From Mesocentrotus franciscanus (taxonomy: Eukaryota > Echinodermata > Echinoidea > Camarodonta > Strongylocentrotidae), in contig CP137685.1 of the NCBI GenBank assembly GCA_037976565.1, positions 19,704,449 through 19,768,448 on the forward strand: a DNA stretch of 64,000 nucleotides, in the 5' to 3' direction. Position 1 is the first letter of the stretch. Each line of letters begins with the position of its first letter. The notes beneath the pieces were generated by a model, which was given only the letters and a program-made list of their open reading frames with translations, ran no database searches and was not told where the DNA came from. Positions 24,051 through 36,251 of this stretch are shown piece by piece. The position numbers were made by a program, and so were the translations under genes.

Positions 24051-24242
24051 AATGTGTTTTCTACAAAAGTTACTATTTATCATACCATACATTTACAATC
24101 AAAGATATTTGTTACACAACAGTGACTGTAAGTGAATGACATCGTATTAAGAATACTAGGTTGAAATAAGTTTATATTAAAACAAAAGATTTATAACTTG
24201 TTACAACTCGCGTGACATCAGGAGATGCCAAACAAATTAGGA

Positions 24243-24362
24243 GAAAAGGGAGTAATGGGTAAGGGTGGGGGAAGGAAGGGATACGAGAGATTGTGAGAAA
24301 GATAGAAAACAAACAGAAAGAGGAGACAGAGAGAGGGGAAGAGAGAGAGAGGGGGAGGGAGG

Positions 24363-24437
<75 letters not shown>

Positions 24438-24462
24438 CGAGAGGGAGAGAGAGAGAGAGTTA
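24243..24462 (+). repeat. GA/GGGA purine tract
   Basis: GA dinucleotides with GGGA interruptions. It is the source of two Arg/Glu-rich plus frames (24265-24546 and 24293-24499) that are not genes. Confidence 0.92.
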
Positions 24463-25735
24463 CATTCTAAATTCCAAAAGGATACGATGCCGAATGTGAA
24501 ATATCAATCAGTCCACATCCATGTCAGGAATGTTACAAATACATAATGCATGTCAGTGAATGTTGTTGTTGACAACTGAGGCTACATTCCATTGAAGACA
24601 GCAACACCTGTGTGTAACATTCTTGCGTAGATTACTTGGTAAAGAGTTCTGACATGAAGAATGAAAGTGAAACTTTGTTTATGAGCACCTTGACAAATCT
24701 TGGAATTCGAAAGCCACGTTCAGACGATATCCGCTCACTAAAGTATATCCACCGTGTGAACACAACGACATGTATTAATAGTATACATAGTCAGAGATTG
24801 AACTACGTGGAAAATTATGTGTACAGAGAATTCACCTGCGGAGAGACTGAAAGGCTTTTAAGGAACATGAGTTTGTCGACGGATTTTGCAATATACAATG
24901 TATGAAGCAGATTTTCATTATGTCGGTACTGACATAACAAATGCATTTTGTCACCTCGGTTTATCTGTACAGAAACGATAGCATAAACATACCTCAAATA
25001 TTAAGAGAGGGAAAAAAAATGCTCCCTCGTATAGGCTTGCTAACTGTTAATGCAGTCAGTGTTTGTAGAACAGCATAATTAATACATCTACTTTAGAAAC
25101 TGCCTTGTTAGACAAGCAAGTCGAATCTATTATTGTTGTTTTATGGTGATTATAGCCGCCATTTCGATGCCAAAGAACTTGTTGGGCGCAAATGAATAAA
25201 TACAAAAGAAATAAAAGCCATTACATTCAATTATTACATTAGACAAGAGACTGCGATATCGACCGATAGCGGACATGCCTTGTATCCTTAGGGAATCGTA
25301 ATAACGATGTATACCAACTCCGATCGCTTACCGACACTGCAATTTTCTCTCGCCCACACATTTTCATGCATACACTGTGCATTGGAATTGCAGTAGCGCG
25401 GGAGGGCTACACTGGTTCTGATTTTCGTCATTATGAAAACGGACGTATATAGGCTGTCTGAAAACACTACACTCGTTGGGGGCCCCGTAAACGTGTTAAT
25501 TAGATATCGACAGATATTCGGATTGCATAAAAGGGGCACTATAGGGTGATAATGTTAAAGGGTGTCTAGAGCTATCATGCCTGCATTGGTATAGGGATAT
25601 TGATGATATGGAAATGATGTGGAGGAATTTGGAGCGATATGACTAGGATGGGACGGTTAAAGTAGGGCAGTAATTTAATAGGAACTAAGCTATGACTTGA
25701 TATGAGTTCATTGACATGATTGTATTATCATAATC
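24463..25735. other. Unique DNA without a recognisable gene
   Basis: An 89-codon frame at 24636-24905 has ordinary composition but no domain or splice context. A slightly CpG-richer patch lies at 25250-25520. Nothing else noted. Confidence 0.45.
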
Positions 25736-25741
25736 ACGATC

Positions 25742-25912
25742 ACATCATTATCATCATCATCATCATCACCACCACTATAATTATCACCACCATTAACATC
25801 AACCATCACAACATCATCACCATCACCACCGCACTCACTACCATCACCACCACCACCACACCACCACCACCACCATCACCTTCATCATCATTATCATCAT
25901 CATGAACATTTT
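25742..25912 (+). repeat. CAT/CAC microsatellite block
   Basis: A compound ATC/ACC triplet array; the Ile/Thr/Pro-rich frame across it is an artefact. Confidence 0.93.
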
Positions 25913-26216
25913 CATCACCACCTTAACTACAATCATCATCACCAACACATCACCATATTAATATTCATCATACTGAATATATACTTAACATTACCAATGT
26001 CGTTTACCATAATTATTAATAACCACTATAAGATTAAAACCTACCAATACACACGAATTTTAGGATATCTTCTACTTGTTCTAAGACATGATTAATTGTT
26101 ACTGTGTGATGCATATTTTCACGCACAGTTAAGCCGACTGAATTACATCTTGTATATCATATACTTATACACAAACAATGTCGAGCAGCATAACAGAAGC
26201 CTGATTTCAAGGGGCT

Positions 26217-26305
26217 CAGTGGCAGATCCAGAAATCTTCGGGGAGGGTGGGGGAGACAAGCCCGACATTTTGTTCTTCTACAAAAAAAATGTAAGGGGGC
26301 ACATT
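26217..26305 (+). mobile_element. End fragment of a CAGTGGC-type repeat
   Basis: CAGTGGCAGATCCAGAAAT followed by a G-rich stretch resembles one end of the CAGTGGCGTA-type element seen complete at 28351-28524. No matching right end was found, so it is truncated or only distantly related. Confidence 0.4.
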
Positions 26306-26342
26306 TAGCTAGCAATATTTGCTTATGGTATGCCAAAAACAA

Positions 26343-26515
26343 GATCGCAAACATTTTCGAAAATCCACTCAAGCGCAATTTCAATACCCGAATGTATACA
26401 TCCCATGTTGGTCAGATGTTTAGATGGCGTAATATCTCATCGTCATGTTCACGATAAGTAACGCACAAGGCTATTGAAATTACCTAAAGTTGGTTTTTCA
26501 AAACCAGTTGCGATA
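26343..26515. mobile_element. ATCGCAA-ended inverted-repeat element, copy 1
   Basis: The left end GATCGCAAACATTTTCGAAA and the reverse complement of the right end, TATCGCAACTGGTTTTGAAA, form inverted repeats of about 40 bases, continuing into a shared AATTTCAATA. It is about 173 bp long and has no frame. The ends align with those of copies at 48431-48620 and 57783-57958. It directly borders a TA microsatellite at 26517. Confidence 0.65.
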
Positions 26516-26516
26516 C

Positions 26517-26541
26517 ATATATATATATATATATATATATG
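26517..26541 (+). repeat. TA microsatellite
   Basis: About twelve AT/TA units immediately following the inverted-repeat element. A second TA/TG-type array lies at 26661-26699. Confidence 0.95.
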
Positions 26542-26662
26542 TTTTACATTTATGCAAAACAGGGGGTAAAAACATTGATGAATGATAGCATTTGGGGTAA
26601 CAGAACTATGCAAGTGTTGCCAGATTTATTATAAATATAGTACATACATACAATATAATTTA

Positions 26663-26701
<39 letters not shown>

Positions 26702-26724
26702 TCGTTATTTATATAAATGAAAAA

Positions 26725-27215
26725 AGTACAATTCTACAATTCCCAACAACATTTCCAAGTTCTTGTTGTGTAGCAGACGTGTTACCCTTATTGTTGCTGT
26801 GATAATCTTCTGAAGATGGTAACATACTGAAATTGTTCTCTTTCCATTCCATCACTTATTATAGTCCATATTTTCGAGAAATTATTGTAATGCAACATTA
26901 CACTCACGTACATTAGAGTTATTTTGTTAATGACCCATATATGACCCCCTAATCCCCCTTAAAATACCTATATTAGTGTCTAAATCCCCAGGTAAGGAAC
27001 CACTAATCTATGTTACAGAAACAGGGGATAATTTAACACCATTTGCGTCGATAATAAGTTTTTGAAAATACGGACTATAAGCGACGGAAGTATTGAAAGA
27101 GAATAATTTCAGTATGTTACCATCTTTAGTAGATTAACCAAGAAGCAATAAGGGTAACACGTCTAGTACACAACAAGAACTTGGAAAATGTTGTGGTGAA
27201 TTGTAGAATTGTGCT
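26725..27215. mobile_element. Large foldback element, arms about 155 bp
   Basis: The left arm (26725-26880) starts AGTACAATTCTACAATTC and the reverse complement of the right arm (27060-27215) starts AGCACAATTCTACAATTC. They remain alignable to gtccatattttcgagaaatt / gtccgtattttcaaaaactt. The unique centre is about 180 bp and has no coding capacity. The long arms and short spacer fit a non-autonomous foldback or MITE-type DNA element; no clear target duplication was seen. Confidence 0.8.
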
Positions 27216-28350
27216 ATTTTATCTCCATCCTAATTTTACAGTACATGGGAAATGATGGGTTTGGTGCTTATGTATAAACAAAGGTCTCAATCGACAAAGT
27301 GGAATAGCTTGGCTACAATTAAAGGCTGTCTAAACAAATATCTTGGAATACACAAATCCATGTGACCAAATTAACGATCAATTTCCTTAAGTGCTGAAAA
27401 TTGCATTTTGCAATATGCGCGAAAAAAGCACTAAACTCATCAATATTAGTAGGTACAAAAACAAGAAGAAGGGGGCTCGATTTTCAATCACATTTCTTTG
27501 TTAAAGAAAGAAACGTGTCCGACCGACAAATACCCTCTTTTATCCAACGGGTCAACATGTTATCATTACAGAAATAAAATGATATCAAGTCCTAGCCCAA
27601 TTTCCATATCAAGTGTGTCGAACGTGCAAATTACGAATATCGAAAGCAAAATAAATTGACACTCGTTGCATGCTATGTTTGCATGTGTGCCCCAATCAAC
27701 GCTGTTGATTTGGGTAGAAGCAGCGCGCAGGGTTGTGAGTTCAATTGGTGAAGCGACAGAGTTGAGGAAAATCGGGAGGGGGGGGGGATTTTTTAAATAT
27801 GAAACGCCGACTTTTAATTAATGACCGCTGTACTGTAATCCATTACCTACACAGCTTAAAGATGAAATCTTACCCTTTTTTGGTCAGTGCAGCCCCATCC
27901 CCTGCTTAAATCTAAGAACCAACCAACCAGAGTACCAGACTTATCAATCGGATGGGGCGGGTGGGGGGGGGGGGTAGGTTGATGTGCCCCTTCGTAAATA
28001 AACTGAATTAGCCATTGTCAATAAGTGCTAGCTGCCTATCAAAACGTTTGCACCCACCCGTCTGAAGAAAATGGATCAAAATCACAGCATTCAGTGCAAC
28101 ATAACGAGCAAAAATATATAAATAATGTCTACTACATCAATGACAAAGTATCTCATTACAATATCCCCCCTTCAACGAGCATGACTACTTGAAAGTACTA
28201 CAAAGTAAATAACGATATATGGATGATTTTATGCCAATTAAACTCTCAAAGGTATGTAAAGGTAGGTCTTGTAAACTTCAAATTGAGGTGCACTTAATTA
28301 CTTGAACTATGAAAGTTATAATCGATGGGTGCACGAAAAATAAAACGATC
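27216..28350. other. AT-rich DNA with two long G-runs, no gene
   Basis: G-runs of ten and twelve bases lie at 27778-27787 and 27963-27974. No credible frame or matched repeat. Confidence 0.5.
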
Positions 28351-28524
28351 CAGTGGCATATCTAAGGAGGGGATGGGGGCTCAAGCCCCGGGCGGCTCTT
28401 GAAGGGGGCGCAAAAACCCGCAAAAGAGAGAAAAAGAAAGGGAGAAGTTATGTAGATAACTTTTGGCAGACGGGGGGGGGGTCCATGCTTTCCCCGCGTT
28501 CCGAAATACCTAGATACACCACTG
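28351..28524. mobile_element. CAGTGGC-type inverted-repeat element (hAT-like ends)
   Basis: The left end CAGTGGCATATCTAAGG and the reverse complement of the right end, CAGTGGTGTATCTAGGTA, are near-identical terminal repeats. The 174 bp body is G-rich, includes a ten-base G-run at 28472-28481, and has no transposase. CAGTGGCGTA-type ends are typical of hAT-like MITEs, but no clear 8 bp target duplication is visible, so the superfamily is inferred. Confidence 0.65.
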
Positions 28525-30925
28525 AAAATGTATATAGGTGGTGTGAATGTATGAGACCATGGGAACAAAGAAAAATTCCATTCAATCATAGCAAAATTAA
28601 AAATTAAAAAATTATGATGTGAAATAGCTTGTAACGATTTTTGTGTCAAACACCGCAATAATTCGAACCTTTATCTTTACCCCGCGTTTTCTAAACAGAA
28701 TCTGCAACATTGCGATTGTAATGTAATTGTTTTGTAGCAAAAGATATTATTGGACATATTACTCACTTGATGTTATGCAATTATAGCAATGAAACAGAAT
28801 ACGACGAATCGAATGATCATCAAATTGATATTTCGGGGAATGCATTCGGTTTTATTAACTCACAAATACGATTCAACTAATGTTCCATTCGAACATTCAA
28901 TAAATCCAAATTGTCTAACGTCAATGTGATTCAATTTTCATTCAATACAAAGCAAATTATATATTTAAAAAACCACAAAGTGAATATCATAATATATAAA
29001 TTCCTTATAAGAAAGTGAGTTCATATAGGATACACCTTAAAGAGAAAAAAGATGAAGAATTAACACAAATGGGACAGGAACAGAAGATGATAAGTGTTAT
29101 ACAGCAGAGTTAATATATCATATCACCTGTCAGCTATCTACCATAATAAACAAAACCGGTAGTTTATTTTTGTAAAGTGCGTTTCCGTAATAACCATGCC
29201 TGTCAATCATGGAGATAGCGTGAAAGTTACTGTGCTCTTTACACAAAATCAAGAAAGACCGATACCGATCCGCGATCGAATGTTGTATTGTCATGACCTA
29301 TATCAAAACTATTTGACAATGATCCTGATCCCAGATAATCACGGTTTTGGGGAGAAGAGTGGGAAAATCAACACTTGAACCAGGTGTGCGTGATGGAGAA
29401 TTGTAATATTAGGAGACAAGTTCAAGCAATTTGGTGTTTGATTAGCACCTTTGTCGTCGGATCACGGACCCCGTTTTATTGCACGACCCTACATTATCAT
29501 ATCCGTGTCAGCGATGTTAAACAAGATTATCTTTGGCAATTATAGTGTGCTGTCTGTTACGCCATCAACTCTCCATTTCCTCTCTCCTTATTTCCCTCTA
29601 CCACTGTCTATTTTCATCTTGCTTCATCGTTCCCTTTTCTCTCTCCAAATTTACATATCTTATATCTCTTTTGTACCTGTTTCTTTCTCTCTCGCACAAT
29701 ATAGATGTGTATGTTGATGGTTGGAGTAGGCCTAAGGACTCAATTTCGATCCCTGCCATATATTCTGAATCTCTATGGGACTTTCTCGTTCATGAATAGA
29801 CTTGTAATGAATGCTGCTACATTTCTTAATCTTGTAATTTCTCCCATCTAAAGAAAATAATATCGGTGCGATGAGCGCTGAAAATATATCAACAAAGTCT
29901 ATTATTACTAAACGATAAAATTTGGAAGATGCAAAAGGAACTAAAAAAATCAGGCTATTAAAAACAACAGGCACTCGTTATCGATGAATTATACTTAAGT
30001 ATACATTCAAAAGTAATGTTCGAAGAACCAAGATACTTTAGATAGTGCAACACAGTACACTACACACGTAGAACAGGTGAAGTGATAGTCAAATACCACC
30101 GTGACACAAATAACGATATTAACCTTCCCGCACGCGTGTGCTCTCCCGTTTCCCGCCATATTTCTCGCTTTATGTGTCAGATGACTATCTCTGGCAGATA
30201 GCGCGGGAAAATAGTTTCCGCTGTCAATTCTCTCTCACGAGTAGTCTGCCATTATATGATTGATGTTGAAATTAGCTATCAAGACATCCATATTCTAAAT
30301 TGTGGATTTATTATAGGGAGGGGGGGGGGGTCGGAGGGTCCATCGTTAATGTCACTCCCCCTTTTGCATGGACAAAGCTGTGGCAAGTGTTAATTATCAA
30401 TCTCGTTTCAAAATATTGTTTCAATCGAACAATCATAAACACAATTCGATGACTGAAATACATACACTGCAAGTTATGAAGACGAAACACTCAACACCGA
30501 GTGTTAAAGTTCCACGCCCACAATGTCATAATGGGCCATACTGAGGGGACTTGCACCCCAATTGCATGGGACTCACGAAAACAATTAAATCAATCAAAAC
30601 ACAAATAATAACCTCATTACAAACCTGTCGCAACAAAACTGAACTTCCTTTGCTTACATCATTTATATTTCAAAATCAATCTCAATTTCTACAGCAAGGA
30701 TTCTAATAAAAAGATCAATAAGTATAGCAAATATCAGAGGGGAGCATGCTACCCCAGCAAATCCCAATCTGGCATAAATTAAGCACACAGTGAGGGCTCA
30801 AAGAAAATTTCTCCCCATTCATGCCCCGGCATCAAATTTAGACTCCAAAAGGCACCAGCAATTTTTTTAAAAACCGGGATCTTCCTCTGTTAGAACACAA
30901 ACGGTCTATAGGCGGTAAAAACACA
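28525..30925. other. AT-rich DNA without a recognisable gene
   Basis: Contains a pyrimidine-rich stretch at about 29570-29700, an 11-base G-run at 30320-30330 and a short hairpin at 30486-30505 (AACACTC / GAGTGTT around a six-base loop). Frames of 80-88 codons around 29450-29974 are low-complexity or lack any recognisable domain. Confidence 0.45.
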
Positions 30926-30929
30926 CTCC

Positions 30930-31230
30930 TTCGTTTGATCAAAGAGGACAGCCCATGCAATCCCTAGTTGTGTCAGGTGTAAATACAAATAGCGCGAATA
31001 GTTGGGCCCAAGATAGCATCAGTAAATGTTCCCAGTAAAATAAGATGACGACGATTTCATCACGTAGAAGGTCGTTGCCATGGCGACAGGAATGATGGGA
31101 TGTTGAGCGAAGGCCAGTGTGCTCTTCAAGTTATCTCCGGATCTTGATTACATTGAGAAAATGTTCTCCATTCATTAAACAGTTGTAATAGGATGTGGCA
31201 TCGTGGGAATTGAGCGAAAGAGGGAGTAAG
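30930..31230. promoter_or_regulatory. Candidate regulatory module with RFX X-box and Su(H) site
   Basis: A repeat-free patch contains GTTGCCATGGCGAC at 31074-31087, which fits the RFX X-box consensus RYYRCCATRGYRRC at every position. CGTGGGAA at 31202-31209 fits the Su(H)/CSL consensus YGTGRGAA. T-box-like (AGGTGT) and forkhead-like (GTAAATA) cores lie near 30976-30990. X-boxes mark genes of ciliated cells and Su(H) sites mark Notch targets. Combining them into one ciliary or neurogenic enhancer is inference, and no target gene is visible nearby. Confidence 0.3.
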
Positions 31231-31370
31231 GAAAAAGGATGGGGACTTGTGTAGATACGACGAAATAGGTATAAAACTGGAAGAAACAAAATTGTCCAGT
31301 AATGCCGAAAGCCGCTTAATTTTAGGCCATGTATAAACCTGCCTACGTCTATCGGTCTTTGTGACTATCT

Positions 31371-31627
31371 AGATGTTGTCGTCTAGTGGATAAATCGCCG
31401 AACCATATGGTTTACTGTTCGAGTCCCATCACGGCACTTATGTCCTCTGGCAAGACATTAATCTACATTTGCCACTCTCAACCCACGTGTTAAATGGGTA
31501 CCAATAGGAAGGAAGTCTTTGAAACCGAATCGGTAGCCTATAGTCGAGGTAATGTTGTAGCGCCCTCAGCACCTTGCGTGGTTAATATTATGTGAGCAAT
31601 AAAAATATTAAATTTATTGTTATTATC
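31371..31627 (+). mobile_element. tRNA-derived SINE, copy 3 (both boxes recognisable)
   Basis: The A-box region agatgttgtcgtctagtgga is followed by a B box, GTTCGAGTCC, at 31417-31426. Body words gtcctctggcaagacattaa, ctacatttgccactctc and aatgggtacc are shared with copies 1, 2 and 5, and the tail is an ATT-rich tract. This and copy 2 are the best-preserved promoters of the family in the window. Confidence 0.88.
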
Positions 31628-31770
31628 AACTTCAGACCGGGTTTGAACCCTAACTAAAGTTGGTACATTTGGTCATCGTTTTTTCGGAGTGGCAAATATC
31701 AACCTCTCCGTCCGGCACAAATCACCATGATTATGCAACTAAATGAAAGACAAAAGCTTATCGCAATTAA

Positions 31771-31992
31771 TATGTGGAGGTGTCGTGGTCTATTGGATCC
31801 GTCACCGGAATGTGGATCACATGGTTTGCGGTTCGAATCCCAATGTGAAGTAAATGGGAACCTGGCAGGAATTAATTCCTTGAACTGCTAGAGCGCCATA
31901 ATTATTGTAGCCATGCTAACAAAAATGGGGTAATATTGTGGGGCGCAAGGTGTGTCAAGTCAATACATGAACACACTATTATCATGTAATTA
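31771..31992 (+). mobile_element. tRNA-derived SINE, copy 4 (body deletion)
   Basis: The head ggtgtcgtggtctattggat is almost identical to that of copy 1. The B box GGTTCGAATCC is intact at 31830-31840. The segment carrying the gtcc...caagac...ctacattt words is missing, so the sequence passes from the B box to aatgggaacctgg, a clean internal deletion relative to copies 1-3. Confidence 0.83.
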
Positions 31993-33532
31993 CTTTAATT
32001 ACAACACTGCAGTACTTGATACGAAATTCAGGAGCTAACACTTGGCTTCTATTAATATTATTCAGTATAGGCAATGCAGACTAAGCCGCTTTCGAAGATG
32101 AACTGTTAGAATTACCCCATAGAATGAAACAATGATCATAACTCTGACGTGCGTATCCCGTCAAAACATAAATACATTGCAGTGCTCCGTAATCCACCGG
32201 GGTTTCTCTGCCTCTCCAGACAAAATGGCAACATTTGCTCAATAAAGATCAAGGTCGCTGGGAATTTTTTTCTTCTCCAATATTACACAGGGTGTGAATC
32301 AATAAAATCATGCACACATACAATTCATGAAGGTCTGTTTAAATAATGTCACTGGGGAATTCTATCTGCAGCGCCAAAGTCCCGCACTCGACAACGCGGT
32401 ATCAATGCTCAGAATTGCTCAAAAATGTCTAAAGACACAGGAGGCATCCAGAGCGAAACTCTCCGGTGGGATTTCGTAAATCTTTCGTCAAAACTTGGTT
32501 TTCGCGGATATTTCTCCCTTCTCTCTCCCACCTCCAAGAAATTTTCGGATGGATTTTGGGGGAGGAACGGGAGAGGGGTTGGAAGAAGATTGGGGATAAG
32601 CGACTCTCTCATCAACGGGGGATACCGGTGGGACCGCGTACATTGTCACAATCATGGTAATTGAATGGAATGGAGGGGGATTTATGTGCCCATTATTACG
32701 TTCAACACGCGGTAATTAATTTGTCTCATGCAGCAGTAGGGGTATGTATGTATGTATGCGGGCCCTAGCGAGGCAGTCAGTCAGAGTGGGAGCTTGTGTG
32801 TTACCTGCGTGCCATCCTTGAATCCAGAGCGCAAATGAAAATTGTGGACAAGTAACAGGCGTGTGTAAATTAAAAGCAATTCTGTTGGAATACTTCCAAA
32901 GACACTATTTCCACACAAAAAAAAACCTTCGAAATTGAAAATAGCTCTTTAAGAGACATCTCAAACTAGCCCCGCAAATCACAAGCATTCACGAAGAGAT
33001 GAATGATGCAAACAAGAATCAGGCATGCATCGAAGGTTACGCAGAGCTTAACTCAGTCTGAAGACATAATTCTCAGAAGAAAGAAAGCCTTCAAAATGTA
33101 ATAACTCTATAAAAAAGATCACCACATACTAAGGAAATAAAAATTATTCATAATTTCAAAACCAAAGTCCTACACTCAGCAACACAGAATTATTGCTTGA
33201 CCTTAAATGTAAACTCATTATCCCTTTGCCCATAATAGCTAGGGAAAATTGTTGGTTGTCATTTCTATATAATTATACATGCATATTGTGAAAATCCTGA
33301 TATATATTACATTAGACATAATCACCATTACACCTGAAGTCTAGATGTCTCTTAGCGCTGTACAGATATAATACTACCCCGGACATTGGAGTCAGGCCTG
33401 CCCGCATACAATGTTACTATGTACATTCTCCTCTCCACAGGGAGCATTCCAGCCAGACGCCATTTTAGAGACGTCCACGACGCTGAGCAAACTACAATGA
33501 CTTTCGCATCCTAAAGTGTACCCATTTAACAT
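31993..33532. other. Mixed unique DNA; CpG-richer patch at about 32340-32660
   Basis: The patch has overlapping frames of 64-79 codons on both strands. The plus frame from 32425 has a good start context (A at -3) but no recognisable domain and no clear donor, so I do not call a gene. It may be a promoter-like patch. A short GTAT/TATG array lies near 32742-32757. Confidence 0.4.
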
Positions 33533-33664
33533 CAGGATGGAGAGTGGCATATGAATATTAACGTCTTGCTAAAGGATGCTAGTGCTGCATGGGCTGGGAT
33601 TTGAACCTCTTACCTTGTGATCTACAGTCCGATGAATTACCCACTAGACCACAACACCTCTACA
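33533..33664 (-). mobile_element. tRNA-derived SINE, copy 5 (minus strand, 3' truncated)
   Basis: On the minus strand the head ggtgttgtggtctagtgggt, a B-box variant GGTTCAAATCC (33597-33607) and the body words cctttagcaagacgttaat and tgccactctcc are all present. The copy stops soon after, without the downstream body or the ATT tail. It is the only clear family member in the opposite orientation. Confidence 0.82.
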
Positions 33665-35335
33665 ATCAAGGGCATACTTACACGTTACTCTTAATATATA
33701 CCAGTTACTGCCACACAGCCCTATTGGTTTCCTAGCAGTGGACTTTTGCATTGGGCGATACGTCGGTAGCAGAAGCGCGGGAGAATGCAGCTTTAAATTT
33801 TCAACCGATACTACGGATATCGATTATCTGTCACGTCTGCAAGCCGATACAGCTACTCTCCGCCACGCGTTTCTGCCTTCGCGGTCCTATCGGTTCGACT
33901 CAAACCGGAGGCAATTAAAGGTGCACTATATCCAAAAGTAGTCGTTACTTCTGATTCTTTAAGAGTACAGTTGTACATCAAAACAAGATAGATACATATG
34001 AGAACATTTTGCACTAAAAACGGAAAAGAGTTCTTTTAAAGAGAAGGTTCATTGATTTTAAAAACTAACTTTATTGTCATTATTGCAAAGGTGAAACTTT
34101 GATTGGACAAGGTTATCAAAATTCAATGCTTGGAAACATTCGAAATAATGATTATTATCAATTACAAAACGCTTAAATACAGCCCCGGCATAGCACCTAA
34201 AAAGCTCTCCGATCGCTACTGAGATGTGTGACGTCACATGTTGAACATGATTTGCACAAGCAGACGATGTCCCATGACATCTCACACATTTTCAGTGCCT
34301 GTTGTGTCATCTTCTCTTCAGTTATTTCTCTTACTTCACTACCGTCAGGCTAACTGTTTAATCTATTGCCTCACTCTAAACCCCGCGCATGGTATTATTT
34401 TGAGGAAAAATGCAGCGATAAAAAAATAAAGGAATCCGTCGCTTGTAAACAAAATAAGACGCCATTGTATTTTCAGCTGCATACACCGCGGTATGTTCGG
34501 CGTTTCAAGAGGGAACAAATGCCGTCCATGCTATCATTCCGGGTTTTGTTTTAATTTGAAAGTGTGGTTTCTTTGATTGCTCATTAACCCCTATCCTGCG
34601 TTTTTACAAACTAAAGAATTTAGATATCAGAATCGGTTTCATATCTCTTTTTGAATGGTGTAAAATTCCATCACATTTATATACACTAAACTCATTATAA
34701 TTTGAGAAATAATAGCATTGCATTATGTTCATTCTTTGCGGGATGTCGTCTGCTTGGGCAGGATTGGTTCATTTTGTGACGGCATTAAACATCGTTATTT
34801 TTCTGGCGAATCTCTCGCATATCTCATATGCTATGGAGGTGGTTTTATTTGTTTTTGTATAAATCACCCGATATGTAGTTGACCTAAAACTTGTACGATG
34901 GCCATATGTTAGCTTACCAGTTTCTAATGACACGTTATTTGCCATATTTGTGATTTTCTTTGAACCAGCACTTTAATATTAGGGCACACATTTGCACATT
35001 GGTAGAAATTACCAATATCACATTTAGTTTTACTGCAATATACTGTCATCAAATCTTTTCAGAATCAAATGGATATTCCCGTTCATAGAATCCACTGAAA
35101 CTCGCAAGACATTGATGCAAAATCACATAAATAATTACGATTAGAAATATTGAAGATGAAATGAATGAGTGTCGTCACAGATACCCGAACTATATACATA
35201 ACAAACAGAAAATTTGAGTCGTTTGATAAAAACTGAAGAATAATTTTCATTGATGACTTTTATCATGAATTGTTAAACAAATCCGCGGATAATCCGGTTT
35301 GTTACGCACAGAATAAGAGTTATACAGAATAATTA
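33665..35335. other. AT-rich DNA; small CpG-rich patch at 33740-33915
   Basis: The CpG-rich patch shows weak inverted symmetry around 33755-33900 and a 67-codon frame with no recognisable domain. The remainder is AT-rich with no credible gene. Confidence 0.4.
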
Positions 35336-35743
35336 TACATAGCCAAACAGAAAGAGACCGGTAAAGAGAAATAGATTGATAGAGAGATAGGTCAAAAGAT
35401 AGAGAGATATAGGTACATAGATAGATAGATAGATATTATAATATATGAAGTTCTGCGACGGAGATGATTAATTAAAATTAACCCAAGACATAATAAAGAA
35501 CTCCATTAATATATAGATATATAGATAGATAGATACAAAGTGAGAGAGGGGGAAGGGAGAGGAAGGGAGAGAGAGAGACAAACAGAGAGAGAGAGGGGGA
35601 GGGCGAGAGAGAAAGAGAGGGGTAGAAAGAGGGGGAGGTGGAGAAAGACTGAAAGAGAGGGAAAACGATAAGATAGTAAGGGAGAGAGAGAGATACTGAG
35701 AAAGAAAGATGTAAGAAAGGGACATAAGGAGACGGGGGGGGGG
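35336..35743 (+). repeat. Purine tract: GATA units then GA/GGGA, ending in a G-run
   Basis: GATA arrays near 35390-35440 and 35510-35535 lead into GA-rich sequence that ends with a ten-base G-run at 35734-35743. Ser/Pro/Leu-rich minus frames of up to 138 codons are artefacts of this tract. Confidence 0.9.
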
Positions 35744-36090
35744 TTCTCTGTTTTGGAGACGAACGGATCTGATTTTTTTTTTCTTTATCGATGCAATTCT
35801 TTGCCGAGATTTGGGACGTGTACACGTTACCACGGCGGTCACGTAGAGAATGGAACCGGGTTTCCCGTAACCATCCGGGATTAAAGGGGCTCATCTCCTT
35901 CTAAACCATCCAATAATAAGAAAGACAGATACGGGAATAACCACCATGATCAAAGGGAGAATGACCTGTGTCTTTCATCGAAATTGAATTTTGGTTTGGT
36001 TAAACTTGCTATAGCCGGGAAGAATCGTTTTGTATAAACTGTGTAATGTCATGATTGTGCAATATGTTCAGAGTTGAGAAAATAAGACAT

Positions 36091-36251
36091 CAGGGGGGCG
36101 TTTCATGAAACAATTTATTAGTCAGTGGTTTTCACCGACTAATATCATTTTTCACCGACAGTTTTATTGTCACCGACTATTTTCCAGGCTTGGTCAAATT
36201 TAGTCAGCGATGATAGTTGTCGGTGGACAAATGTTTGATGAAACGCCCCTG
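36091..36251. mobile_element. CAGGGGCGTTTCAT-ended MITE
   Basis: The left end CAGGGGGGCGTTTCATGAAA and the reverse complement of the right end, CAGGGGCGTTTCATCAAAC, match apart from one extra G run and a few substitutions. The body repeats caccgact / gtcggtg words on both strands. It is 161 bp long and non-coding; no clear target duplication was seen. Confidence 0.8.

Noticed and set aside
31371..31445. Possible functional tRNA gene
   Set aside because: A- and B-box similarity is present but the cloverleaf is not intact, and the SINE body follows directly.
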